Assembly: GCA_050084515.1 (NCBI GenBank)
Contig: CM114274.1
Location: forward strand, 24,738,001 to 24,802,000
Reading direction: 5' to 3'
Length of the DNA: 64,000 nt
Source: Blasia pusilla
Taxonomy: Eukaryota > Marchantiophyta > Marchantiopsida > Blasiales
Part shown: positions 1-10,755 of the stretch, piece after piece
How the letters are laid out: the number at the start of each line of letters is the position of its first letter
Numbering within the stretch: the first letter of the stretch is position 1
The notes under the pieces: model-generated
Told to the model about the DNA's origin: nothing
Seen by the model: only the letters and a program-made list of their open reading frames with translations
The model's database searches: none
Translations under genes and position numbers: made by a program

Positions 1-2840
1 CTCCTTGGACCTGCAATCATGACTTGCTTCCCAATTCCCTTGCTAGTGTGGGCGCCATATACTTAGACATTCGCGACAATTTGGTGTATTGTATGTGTAA
101 CAAAGCTAAATTTTTTCCGGGTTTAGTGTTTCGAAAATCGGTGTTAATTTTTGTTTCTCTATTCACTGGACATGGATGGTCTTTTCTACCTTCATTTATC
201 TCATAATTGTTGGCACACTATATCAGCTTTCAAGGAATAGTAATTGTGTACACTAGATGTATTGTACAGTACATCTAGTGTGTATAGTATAGTAGATGTA
301 TTGTACACATTACATGTTATTATATGAGGTTACTATATGTAGGTAAGAAACAAAAAATTCTACCTCGATTACATCATTCAATACACAAGTTTCTGCTCTA
401 ATTCACTCTTACAAGAACATTACATGATCATCCAAATACTAGTTGGTTACTAATGTTACATTAGTAGGCTACTAGTATCAACTTTCAAGGAATAGTAATT
501 TTGTACACTCGATGTACATATACATCTAGTGTACATCAAGGAATAGTAATTGTGTACACTAGATGTGTACATCTAGTGTACTAAACTCTCAAATTTGCAA
601 GTTGAATGCCTTTTCGATGAAACTAAGCTAAGGTGTAGATGAATGCATGTGGATACTAAGTTGTAGTTGTAAGAGGAAATTAAAGAGGACGTTGTGACCA
701 GCCTACTTAGTAAAAGTGGATATTATGTATTGAATGATGCAATTGGGGTAGAATTTTTTGTTTCTTACCTACATATAATAACCTCCTATAAGAATGAGTC
801 AAATTGGTGTACAATCTATATCAGATTGTGAATCTTTTTGAGCCAACTCATTGAGTATGCTCAGGATTTGTATCATGTCCTATTTCCACGTTGAATATTA
901 TCGCTGTTGAAAATTAAAATCATTGGATGTGACCCTTTCTAGACCAAACACGAAATTATATCCATGGAAGCACATAGGAAGTCCTAGATACCTTTAGTAC
1001 ATGTGATATAACGTGAGACCATCGGACTTTGGTTACAAATACCTACTTTATACAAGAAAAAAAATGCATCTAAGGGTGATATCCAAGCCCTAAAGCAAAA
1101 GCTCACAAATCATAAATATGTGGTATGTTATTTCTACTTCTTCGGGTTTAGTTTTTTCAAACGACACAACAAGTTGGAAGCCTATGGATGATTCAACAAT
1201 TATGGAATAGGATAGTAGCGTCTTGCAAATCAAGAATTCCTAAACCTGGTAGGGCATGTACAATTGGAAGGACTTGAGCTCAAGTCTTGCTAAAACTAGC
1301 AATAGCATCTCAAGGATTTATGAATTATCGTTGATTCTGAAGAGCATTATCAAAGACAATACAAGTGTTTGCATCCGAGAGCAATAGGATTATGTACAAT
1401 AAAGTACGGAACTAAACGATCTAGCCCTGAACTAGTAGAGAACGACCCAAGGAAGAGAGTATTATGGATGAAGAAACGAACAGATCTCTTCGTCGCCCAA
1501 AACAATAGGTATGGTGAATAGAGGGGTGAGGGAAGAAAATATTTAACATACACATGTAAAGGACTTGTATTGTCTTTGGCTATCACTTGTTTTTTCATCT
1601 AGGCTATCATGAAAAAAAAATCATGAGTACATGTTGGCGTAATTATGTGATTATCTTACTGTCAGATAACCTGATAAATCCTTAGCTCTCATGCATTGAG
1701 AATGGAAATCTACTGCTACGGAAAGGATGGAGACTATATTCGGTTGTGTGGATACATTCTTTCAAGGGGAGAATTTTTTATTATTTATTTATGTTTTGGG
1801 TAACCTTTGTGCATGTGGAGTGGGTAAATTACGAAATGACAAGTCTAACTGAAAAGACAGATAACTGACTAATTTTGCCATTTTCAACATCAAAATAGAC
1901 GGAGAACTACGACATAATCATTCAAACTCCATCAAGTGGCACTTGAAAATTAGAAAACCCCAGAAGACATAGGGCCCGGGGTTCCTCGTTCGTTTTCTAC
2001 CTAAGCAAAGTAACTAGTGCTCACCGGAGTCCCCGATCCCGAGAAGAGTCAAGCAGCAAGATGATAAAGACTTTCAGCTATGCGATCAGTAATCGTCGAT
2101 ATCATGAACTTCGGGCAAATTATAGATCATAAACTTTGGTAACTCGTCATTTCTACGGCCGCGCGCACTGATATACCATTACGTGTGGACGAAGGCGAAG
2201 CTTGCTCACAGTACTTATCTACGTGATGCTCCAGTCTACATGTTCACGGCCCGGGCCGAATTGTGGCTCTACGTAAAAGTACCATGGTGCATTTTGATAG
2301 AATCCAAGCCAATGTGCAATGGTTGCATCCTTACGTTACTAGGAGGTACATGGTTTGAATTCCCCAAATAGACCTATCCCAAATTATCAGATACAAGATG
2401 TCACGAGGAGAGGTGTTTAAAAATCCAAGGTGCAATTATAGATGGATGGGTTTTGTTCATAAATCTGGATTCTGCAGGTGGGCAAGGCATCGCATACACA
2501 TAATACTCTGGAGCCTCTTCACTTTGTGATCCGCATTGTTCAGACGCGTTTCAACGATCAGTGTTGATCGTGCATAAATTATTTCATAAATTGATGGCCA
2601 GACAGAACTTTATCTACCGTTGTACTTCAACGATAACTTCCGAATTGAGCACCTTAACGATCAGATAGTACAGATTTCCCGCCAATTACGACGACTCCAG
2701 GAAAAATCTGCAGTTCTCCTATTGATCCTTTTGTGCTCACGATTCGTCTTTAATTTCCATTTCTAGACACAAGAATTTGACTTATCTACAAAGAATTTAA
2801 AATGGAAACAGAAAGTTCCAAATCAATTTTCCAAGATCCG
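1..2840. other. AT-rich non-coding region
   Basis: No reading frame here has recognisable composition or motifs; the short frames look like chance. The stretch holds the foldback element listed separately (about 300-815) and short copies of a palindromic motif built on GTACACTAGATGT and its complement near 240-300 and 480-600. The last part, down to 2840, is the 3' flank of the chalcone synthase-like gene, which is transcribed toward it. Confidence 0.6.
300..815. repeat. Foldback / MITE-like inverted repeat
   Basis: About 70-90 bp near 300-390 reappears as its reverse complement near 722-815. The best-matching core includes the block tatgtaggtaagaaacaaaa and its complement. The two arms enclose roughly 340 bp without a gene but with small internal palindromes (GTACACTAGATGT and its complement). 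This is the layout of a non-autonomous foldback or MITE-type element. No target-site duplication was identified, so family and exact ends are unknown. Confidence 0.55.
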
Positions 2841-4196
2841 TCACTCGGAAGATATGGGTACAGCCTTGAGCACTGACACTTCTACAGTCAAACCTGGTCC
2901 GAAACCTACCACGAGTCCCCATTCGCAACCCTCTCCTGTGGTGGGGGCGTTCATCTTGGCGGAGCGCTTGCGCATCTCGTCCAGCACAAACAGGACACTC
3001 GCTCCCGACATGTTGCCGTAATCGTAAAGGACATCTCTCGTGGCTCTCAGCTTTTCGGGCTTCAGACTTAGCTTTTTCTCCACTTCATCGAGAATGGCAC
3101 GACCTCCCGGATGCACACACCAGAAAAGATCGTTCCATCCGGGCGATCCGGCCACCTGAACTGCTCGATTGAAGATCGGGACAGTGTTTCTAGAGATCAG
3201 GCCTGGCACATCTTTCAGGAGATGGAAGATGAGACCAGCTTCAGTTAGCCGTCCTTCTATGGCACCATCACTCTCGGGCAAAATCGTTTCTCCTGACCAG
3301 TGGATCTCGAATTGGGGCTTCTCCAGCTCGGGCACGGGGTCTGAACCTATGATGAGCACACACGCACCATCGCCGAAAATGGCCGAACCCACCAGGTTGT
3401 CGAGATGTTGCTCGTTGGGTGCTCGGAATGTGACGCACGTTAGCTCGCTCACTACCGTGAGCACCCTCGCGCCTTTGTTATTTTCCGCAATGTCCTTGGC
3501 AACGCGCAGAACGGTAGCACCCCCGAAGCATCCTTGTTGATAGAGCATGGTACGTTTGACATTGGGACTCAGTCCTAGAAGCCTGGCGAGTGTGAGATCT
3601 GCTCCAGGCATGTTCACGCCGCTGGTGGTGGCGAATACCACATGAGTGATTTGATCCCTCGGCTGTCCCCATTCCTCGAGAGCTCCGACGGCGGCTTTCT
3701 CCGCGAGTCTGGGCACCTCCTTGATGGCGATGTCTTGACGAACATTTAAGGACGCATCCTTGTACGTGCACATGGCTGGATTGGCTTTTAGCACCTCCTC
3801 GGTGCAATGAAAGTACCTCTGCTTGATTCCAGAATTGTTGCCTACATTGCAGTTGCATTGCCCAGCATCACGACGGTTAGCAAGGTGTAATCGTCAGCAA
3901 ATCAAACATTATCATAATCGACAAAATTATAAGAACTCTCATGTACACGCACTGCCTCCTGATCACAAATAGCAGCGGGTTCCGAAGTGTCAAGTGGTAG
4001 TAGTAAGGATCCAAGTCTCGAGAAGCTTACAAATGCGAGAAAATTTGGATTTGAGTTCCGTTTTGTCGTTGCAGTTGGTGATGTTGAAGAAGAAGTCTGG
4101 ATATTCACTCTGAGGAAAGGCGGTGGGCGGGGTCGCTTTCCCGATTGCCAGCACTGTTGCTGGACCTAAAGCTCTCTCGTGCTTATATGCGGCCAT
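2841..4196 (-). CDS. Type III polyketide synthase, chalcone synthase-like (2 exons)
   Basis: Exon 1 is 4196-4031, the intron 4030-3842 (GTAAGC...TGTAG) and exon 2 3841-2841, ending in TGA. The spliced length is 1167 nt, or 388 residues, normal for chalcone synthases. The intron splits a Cys codon (T|GC, residue 56), the conserved plant CHS intron site. Numbering runs 4 below alfalfa CHS2. The catalytic triad is Cys160 (in YQQGCFGG), His299 (VHPGG) and Asn332 (YGNMS). Gatekeeper Phe211 and Phe261 are present, as is the C-terminal GFGPG loop. Thr193, Gly252 and Ser334 match the CHS pocket residues Thr197, Gly256 and Ser338, which argues against a pyrone-synthase-type pocket. The expected reaction is condensation of a CoA starter with malonyl-CoA in the cytosol, the entry to flavonoids. 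A related bryophyte stilbenecarboxylate-type activity cannot be excluded. It is the only apparently intact gene in the window. Confidence 0.95.
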
Positions 4197-4490
4197 TTTA
4201 TCGTACGCTGTAGTTAATCAATCAGCTTGTCTCGCAGCTTCCTAGGCTGTGACTAAGTGGCTGAACTCCTGACAAATTGTGTAGAGTCCAACACAGAAGA
4301 GCGCTTTCACAACGGAGAAAACGGCCGTGCTGAAGTGCAGTACTCTCAGGCTTCAGATGAAAGTACGTCGCTTGAAAGAAGCTGCCACCAGTATCTATGA
4401 TGGAGTACGAAGTATCTATGAAAGACCAAATGAAATCCGGACCAGACCTGCATTCATGAGATGTGGTGATTGAAGTTCTCGAAGACCTAC

Positions 4491-4500
4491 ATTTATACTA
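4491..4500 (-). promoter_or_regulatory. Putative TATA box of the chalcone synthase-like gene
   Basis: The minus strand reads TAGTATAAAT here, about 295 nt upstream of the ATG at 4196. A start site roughly 30 nt downstream would give a 5' UTR of about 270 nt. This is inferred from motif and spacing only. No other strong TATA motif was seen closer to the start codon. Confidence 0.35.
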
Positions 4501-7260
4501 CTCTCATATTCAACGCAGCCCCGGCTTCAAGGAATGAAAGACCAGGTCGTCGGTCCACACACTCATCTGTACAGATTAGTCAACGGGAGATTAGAAATTA
4601 CGTTGTTTTGCTATCATTGGTGAAGTGAAATTTTCCCAGTGAATTATATTGATCACGCGGCTTTTAATATACGCTAGTCTGCTGTCAATTGGTGTTATCA
4701 CCTTCCTGTGGCTAACGTGTATGTGAGTCACAAGGTCGATCGATGTCGCAGTAACTTGTTCAGTCGGGCTCACAAGCGGCCACCTCATCGTATGGCTTCA
4801 CCATCCGAACTCCAAGCCATAGCTTGGGCGAGAGATCTTCCTCGAAGTTGTCAATCCAGGCGACGGTGTGCGCATGTATGCATGCGAGATTTGTGCGCGA
4901 TTCGAGAAGTGTTTAACATCTGAAGGGGCAACGCGAGAGCAGGTCCGCCGGACCCAGCCGCACCAACCAAAGCCATCTGGGAGACGCGCCGAGACTTCAC
5001 GTAATTGAGCACAAACGTCGCTCAATCTTCGCCGCCGAGGACCCCACGAAAACTACAACGCAGGTTCACCAACAATAACTGCACATGCCCTGCGCTAACT
5101 TCTTGGTCAACACCCGAAGGCCGAATTTAGAAAGAAAGGTTTACGGTCCATGACTCTCTATCCTCCTTTACAATTTTACATGCCATGCCGCAACTCCCCA
5201 CTCTCCTGTATTTGGGAAGAGTTTTACGAGGAGTCGCCTTCCCCTAAGCGAAAGTGTTTATTTTGGATCCTTCCAAACATTCTTCAGTTACTTTCAGGAA
5301 GATGTTCATGGAGCGTGTATCCATGATTTAAGTTCACATGCACTAGTAAGTAATCTGGGAATGATGCTATACATGAAATATTTTTCTATTTTCTACATGT
5401 CAAGCGACATGTAGGATATGGGAAATAAGTAAGTACTTCAAATTTGTTACCACTTGAAATACAACCAAGTTTTGTCATCCATTTTGACACCCATCATGTC
5501 AAGCGATCAAAGTGTTGAAAAATATGAATTAATTGATTAATATTTAGATATAAATTATTTGTAAAAATCATTTATGTTCCTTAGATCGTAGTAGTTGGTA
5601 TGTTATTGGGTTTAGGATTTCTCAAATAGTTTCATGTCAAAAGGATTTAAATTCCACACAAGTGATATTGTGATCAGATTAGCATGCCTCCTCGTCTATT
5701 TCCAAAACTTGTAAGAACTAATTTCGAATTCAAGTTTATGAGGTCGTTTCCTAAAAGAAAGTTAGTGCTTTCTTAATGTAGTCATGTTAACTATTGGATA
5801 TCCCTTCAACCTTTAATCACTTGAGAGTCCCATTTGAGTGATTCAAATTAGCTCTTGATCTCCAAGTTTTTTATTCCCACAACAAACCACATTTATGATT
5901 AACATTTTACTAACTAAAGATGTCCGTTCCTATTCGGTATTCTGACGTGTATCTTATCATAACTCCCATATTTTCAAGATAAATGTTAAGAAATAACGTT
6001 AAAGCATCTAAACTGTGTGAGGTAACACACGTCGTACCATGGTCGTAAAATGGAAGAGTTGCCTTTAGTTAACACAATGAAATTCAATGCAAAAGTTCTT
6101 AATTCTTTATCTTCTAAGTATACTGCACATCCATTTTATATGTGAAGATTTATTCTTAAGCCATTCGCCTCATCTCATATGATGGTTGTAGACTTGTAGC
6201 ATAGAGAAACGGACACATTTCCTGCGTAGAATAGATCTTACATGCTGGAAATTAGTGAGTTTAAGAAATAAGAGGGAAATACTGTCTTTATAAAAATTAA
6301 GAGATAATTGGAGTAGGATAATTAATAAGGTTTTCTTTCCAATCATTTTTGAGAAATATTTAACTTGAAGGGGATGGAGTTTGGTTTGAATCATAGAAGT
6401 TTCTTTCCCAAAGGAAGAAGTCTAAAATGGATTTCAAATTTGTAAAAGGGGGAAAATGTTGAATAGGCGGAGAAAAATGAAATTTAAAATGAAGAGGAGA
6501 AATACATAAAGGTCGCCCGCACTATGAGGATCCTCGGATGGACAAGTGGAAAATTGAAGTCCAACTTTTTTAAGAAGAAGATGATTTAAGGAAGAGGATG
6601 AAGGAGAGAGCTTCCAATTTCTTTTAAAAAATTGTGCTTCACACCATGCATAGACATACATAATAAGTACTTTTATTATTGGAAACCTCAAACCTAAGAC
6701 CCCCTAGGTAATAGGTATCCCATTTCTTGTTACAACACTTGGCATTTTTTCGATAAGATCACTCTCCTTTTGGGCCAATAAGATCGCTCAAAATTAACTT
6801 AAATTGGCATTTAAAATTTTGAGACTTAATTAGGGAAGGTAACTTAAATCGATCATGAGGCTAGTGCATTCAAATAAGCCCTCAATATTTGTATTCAATT
6901 TTCTATAACTTCTATGCCTTTATGGCCAAATGCATGTATAGCTAGAAAACAAATACCAAAAATTTGATTTAGAAAACAAAAACCACTTCCGATTTGGTCC
7001 TCCCCCAATCCTTTACATGCTTGCATCTAAATGCAAACCAAATCAGAAGTGGTTTTTGTTTTCTAAACGAGAAAATGGGAGGGATCTTGTATTGGGGTAG
7101 GGATTTTTTTAATTTACACTTTAGGAAGAGAAGAAAATTTAATTTTCCAAAACAAAAAAAGTAGAGCCATGTGGTTTTCTTTACGAAAATAATTTAAGTT
7201 GGGATGGACATATTTTCAAATAAAAATTGAAACGGGGGAAGGCGCACATAAGGTGTAAAG
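4501..7260. other. Non-coding flank upstream of the chalcone synthase-like gene
   Basis: No convincing gene. The part next to 4500 is presumably promoter. From about 5200 onward the DNA is AT-rich, and the reading frames (for example 6170-6394 and 6434-6691, minus) are lysine- and phenylalanine-rich low-complexity translations with no domain. A strong inverted repeat at 6968-7068 is listed separately. Confidence 0.5.
6968..7068. repeat. Hairpin-forming inverted repeat
   Basis: The arm at 6968-6998 (ending aaccacttccgatttggt) is matched by its near-perfect reverse complement at 7037-7068, leaving a spacer of about 38 nt. The arms are about 31 bp with a single mismatch by eye. It could be a small foldback element or the precursor-like stem of a small RNA. 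There is no further support for either reading. Confidence 0.6.
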
Positions 7261-7261
7261 A

Positions 7262-7800
7262 ACAAGGTTGCATGAGCTTTAAGGCTCAGGCCCGCCCAAC
7301 ACCACACTTGAGGGTGGGCTCATGAGTGGGCCCTGCACAGGTACCAAGGTTGCATGTGGACAAAGTCCGTGTCCGTGGACATATGTCCATCCTGAGGACG
7401 GATATGTCCGTGCAGGCCCCATGTCCATGAGCCCCCGTTGCCCACGGCCCGCCCTCGGGCCCGCGCACACTGAGCAATTGGCCCTTTCCCGGCTAGTGCG
7501 CATCATGCCCGGCCCCCAATTTTCTGTCGGACCTGCGTTGCGGAAAAATCGGGTCCGGTCGCACCTTCAGATTCGTTGCTTAGCCTGCATGCGGGCTCTA
7601 GGGCCTGCCTACATCCTCCGCGCAGGCTTTGTGGCCCATGATGAATCCCGCATGCGGGCGTGCGAGCCCCCCCAACCCGCATGCGGGCCCGTGAGCCCCC
7701 TCCCCCCCGCCCGCATATGGGCTATCATAGATCGCAAGCCCACATGCAAGCCCGCCATAGCCTGTGACCCCCCGCGCCCCCCCTCCCCTCCGATGGGGAC
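7262..7800. repeat. GC-rich palindromic repeat block, copy 1
   Basis: An abrupt GC-rich island in AT-rich surroundings, made of many variants of the palindromic core CCCGCATGCGGGC and gcccgc/gcgggc half-sites. Long open frames on both strands (for example 7322-8116 plus, 7598-8044 minus) are by-products of this composition. A larger block of the same type sits at 29095-30070, apparently in the opposite orientation: the phrase caaggttgcat begins this block, and its complement atgcaaccttg ends the other. Confidence 0.6.
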
Positions 7801-7946
7801 ACATGGCAGCCTGGGAGTGGCTAGGGCCATGTTCGAACGTGGCATCAACCCCCTCCCCTCCTCGTCCCCCTTTTTCCCTTTTGGGATAAAACCCATAAGA
7901 GAAGGGACCCACAAGCGGCCCCAAAAATGTACATATGGAGGGTGTC

Positions 7947-8072
7947 GTGCGCATACATATCGCTACACAACATACATCACTAGTCACATCTACACCACAC
8001 AACACCGATCTTCCCCACACACGAGTCGATTCACACATGTACAAAAATCAACTCATACATATACATGGAGAT
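7947..8072. repeat. Terminal repeat module R, distal copy (R1)
   Basis: About 126 bp, rich in cacacaac and catacat. It is roughly 90% identical by eye to 8561-8696, and the two copies sit directly on either side of the 3' LTR of element A. A related sequence lies at about 38910-39012, next to the 3' LTR of element B. It could be part of the LTR, a duplicated junction, or a host repeat that these elements sit in. Confidence 0.5.
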
Positions 8073-8560
8073 CACAAAAGAAAATAAAGGTAGTAGAAAT
8101 GGCACACCCGCCCTAAGACTCCACTCCTCAATCTACATCGGCATATTGAGCCTCATCCACCCTGTGCTATCAAGGAATCCGGACGCTAGCACACTAGTCC
8201 TATCTCACACACATACAAGAGAGGTGCTCCAACGGCCCAACATGAGAAAGATGGCTTACGAAAGCCATCTTCCTCTCTTATAAAGGGTTGGGAAGAGCCA
8301 AAAGACTCTTCCCCTAAAAATAGCCCTCCCCTTGGTAACTCTTGGCAAGACAGGTTACGGGGGCGGGTGACCTAAATCAACAAGTCACCCGGCTGTGAAA
8401 GACCTCAACATGAAAGTTGTCAGAAACGACGTTCTTGACACAATGGACCTATACTCAACCTCATCCGACACCGTGGGACAATTTTACACTCAAGATAGTC
8501 CGCTGGCTCCTACGTCCTATCCAGGATAGATCTCGGCCTATCGGCTACTCAGATGTGACA
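8073..8560 (-). repeat. 3' LTR of retrotransposon A
   Basis: Direct repeat of 17260-17741, roughly nine-tenths identical by eye. On the minus strand it begins TGTCACATCTG. It contains a TATA-like CTTTATAAGA (8285-8276) followed by a hairpin with 9-bp arms (agatggctt / aagccatct, 8249-8270). In both copies the hairpin lies where transcription would be expected to start. The low-coordinate boundary is approximate. Confidence 0.75.
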
Positions 8561-8696
8561 GTTGTCATGCGCATACATATCGCTACACAACATACATCGC
8601 TGGTCAAATCTACACCACACAACATCGATCTTCCCCACACACGGGTGGATCCACACATGTACAAAAATCAACTCATACATATACATGGAGATCACA
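8561..8696. repeat. Terminal repeat module R, internal copy (R2)
   Basis: Second copy of the module at 7947-8072. It starts immediately inside the 3' LTR of element A and ends next to the polypurine-like tract. The 5' LTR (17260-17741) has no such module on either side. Its presence between polypurine tract and LTR start is unexpected for a canonical element. Confidence 0.5.
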
Positions 8697-8776
8697 CAAC
8701 CACCCCCCTAGCTGGCAGTTGGATCCCCCCAAATCCAGATAGAAAATATCACATCTCTCTGACATGACCTACTACC

Positions 8777-9403
8777 TTATACACATCTCAGACACATCCA
8801 TTGTCCCGTGGGAACCACATCAAGAGGGGGGATAAGACATGACATATGCCATCCTCGAGAACAACCATCACATATCAATATGGTAGCTGCACCCCTTGCA
8901 GATCCGCACAACATACACCTCAAGCCTGCAGGTACCACTGCCAAGCTCAGATCCACCATCCCATCTACGTTCGGAAGATGACATGGCGCACAATTGCGCA
9001 CATGATCCTTCCAAACCATATCATCCCATCCCTCCAACATGAGGACTCCGGTGGGTAATACCTCGCGCACACGTAGGATCGTACGCCCTGCAGTGACATC
9101 TAGTTTCGTGGGTGCCGTCTGCTGTAAATACACGTAATCTCCACGATGAAACCTCCTAATCCCTGGACGATAACCTCCTCCACGAATGGTCGTGTACCTC
9201 AATGTATCTCTATGTTGGGCAATAGCTAAGTTCTCAAAGGCCATAGGCATAACTCTACAAAAAACCTCCGCCCTCTGAAAACATGCTTGTATCCACACAT
9301 CTGGATCATCAAGATCTAACACCTCCGCCATGTCACGTCGAATCGCTGCAGGTAAATCTGGCTCTCTCCCAAAGAGCAAAAAGTACAGTGAAAATGACGC
9401 CAA
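8777..9403 (-). pseudogene. Element A integrase C-terminal region with PHD-type zinc finger
   Basis: Open frame of 208 codons. The first part continues the integrase after the catalytic core. A middle SH3-like stretch (GDYVYLQQTAPTKLDV, later VWKDHVRNCAPCHLPN) resembles a retroviral-type integrase C-terminal domain. The last 46 residues (8917-8777) form a C4HC3 pattern, CMLC...CDGC-x4-H-x2-C...CLRC, with the PHD-typical GWH and VPTGQW context. Chromoviruses usually carry a chromodomain at this place. A PHD finger would be expected to bind a histone H3 tail and could guide integration or recruit the element's methyltransferase; that role is inferred. The frame is offset from the upstream integrase by a 1-nt deletion near 9406, judged against element B. 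Confidence 0.85.
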
Positions 9404-9963
9404 GGATGCTGCCGACTAAAGCGATAATCCATAGCTAACCATGGCAATTGTAGGTCCCACTCCCTCAACTGTCCCCTCTGCAAGCCATACTTGCGCAATC
9501 CTCTCTTCACCATCTGTACCATTCTCTCCGCCAACCCATCCGCCTCAGGATGATCTCTGGACGTGGTGCGGTGATCTATTAGCGCGTGATCACAGAAGGC
9601 CTGAAGCTCTCCCTTGAACTCGCTACCCTGGTCAGTTAACACCTCCACGGGTGCACCAAAGTGACTAAGCACACGATCTAAAAATGCATAAGCTGTTCCC
9701 TTGCTCGCCTTGTCTAGTAGTACCACCAACTCTATCCACTTGGAGAAATGCTCCACCATGACCAACACGTACCTATGATGACGCCTTGTCAATGGCAAAG
9801 GTCCCGCAAAGTCTAAAATCCACCGATAACCTAAACCCATACTCGGAAAAGGATGTAATTGCGGAGTGGGAGCATTGAAGGATGCTCACACTCTATCACA
9901 TACCATACATCTGGCCACAAACTATTGTACCCGAGTATGCATGCCGCGCCACCAATACTGAAT
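9316..9963 (-). pseudogene. Element A integrase catalytic core
   Basis: The core frame (9840-9316) carries the DDE residues: Asp in LDFAGPLPL, Asp in VLTDQGSEF and Glu in DHPEADGLAERM. The HHCC zinc-binding part lies upstream: its histidines are in HAHEELGHFG at the end of the RNase H frame and its cysteines in CMVC, between 9963 and 9841. That stretch holds three in-frame stops (TAG after TYSLL, TAG before FVARC, TGA after CDRV). The frame then runs into a 1-nt deletion near 9406. Integrase would insert the reverse-transcribed DNA into host chromatin. Confidence 0.9.
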
Positions 9964-10755
9964 CTAGAGTAAGCTGTAAGTACGCTTTACTCCAAAATGT
10001 CCCAACTCCTCATGGGCATGTTGCACTACACGTGCTCGCTGGGAAGGATGAGGTACCACTCGTATCCTACCATCTCCCCATACCCAAAAAATGTGAGTCC
10101 CCTCCCACCTGAACCTCCTAGCTCTTTGTAGGATCCAATCCCGCTCCCTAGCACTCACTGTACTTGCTATGACGCCAGTGCGCAAGAACTCCACAACCTC
10201 CACGTCGTCATGGATATCACGACCACCTGTCGCCTCCTCACTAACCTCCGGATCCAAAGACTCATCATCCAACCCCACCATTGGAGTCATCATCTGTGGT
10301 TGACTTGCCATAGTCAACCAACAAAGATAGGCAGATGCATGCCAACCGGGCACCATCTCCTCATCACTCTCTCCGTGCCATCGAGCTCCTGTGTCGTCTC
10401 TCTGACTCGGACATGGGTTACGACTCAATCCATCCGCATCCTGGTTCAGCCGACCTGGCCTATGAACCACCTCAAACTCATACTCCTGTAGTAATAGAGC
10501 CCACCTGGAAATCTTTCCCATAAGCTTGTCGGACTCCATCAACCACCTCAACGGCTGATGATCAGTGATAAGTGTGAAAGGGTTGCCGAATAAATAGCAC
10601 CTGAAATGTGCCACGGCCCACACTGCAGCCAAGCACTCTCCCTCATAGGAGTTGTACTTTGCCTCTGCAATGTTGTTTGATCGGCTCGCGTGAGCCATAA
10701 GAAACTCCCTCTCCTCGTCATCCCTTTGAGTAAGCAGTCCTCCTAGACCCAACAT
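9964..10755 (-). pseudogene. Element A RNase H domain and linker
   Basis: Recognisable RNase H segments in order: SRSNNIAEAKYNSYEGE followed by CLAAVWAVAHFR, then LITDHQPLRWL and the Ty3-typical VVHRPGRLNQDADGLSR. The stretch then passes through an acidic linker into the integrase zinc-binding histidines. The first catalytic Asp (HTDWS) lies just upstream, at about 10765-10790. RNase H would remove RNA from the RNA-DNA hybrid. It shares its frame with RT and methyltransferase. Confidence 0.9.

Noticed and set aside
7322-8116. 264-codon open frame on the plus strand across the GC-rich block
   Set aside because: Composition is Pro/Arg/Ala-rich repeat translation, the opposite strand is also open, and it runs into the LTR. 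No domain.
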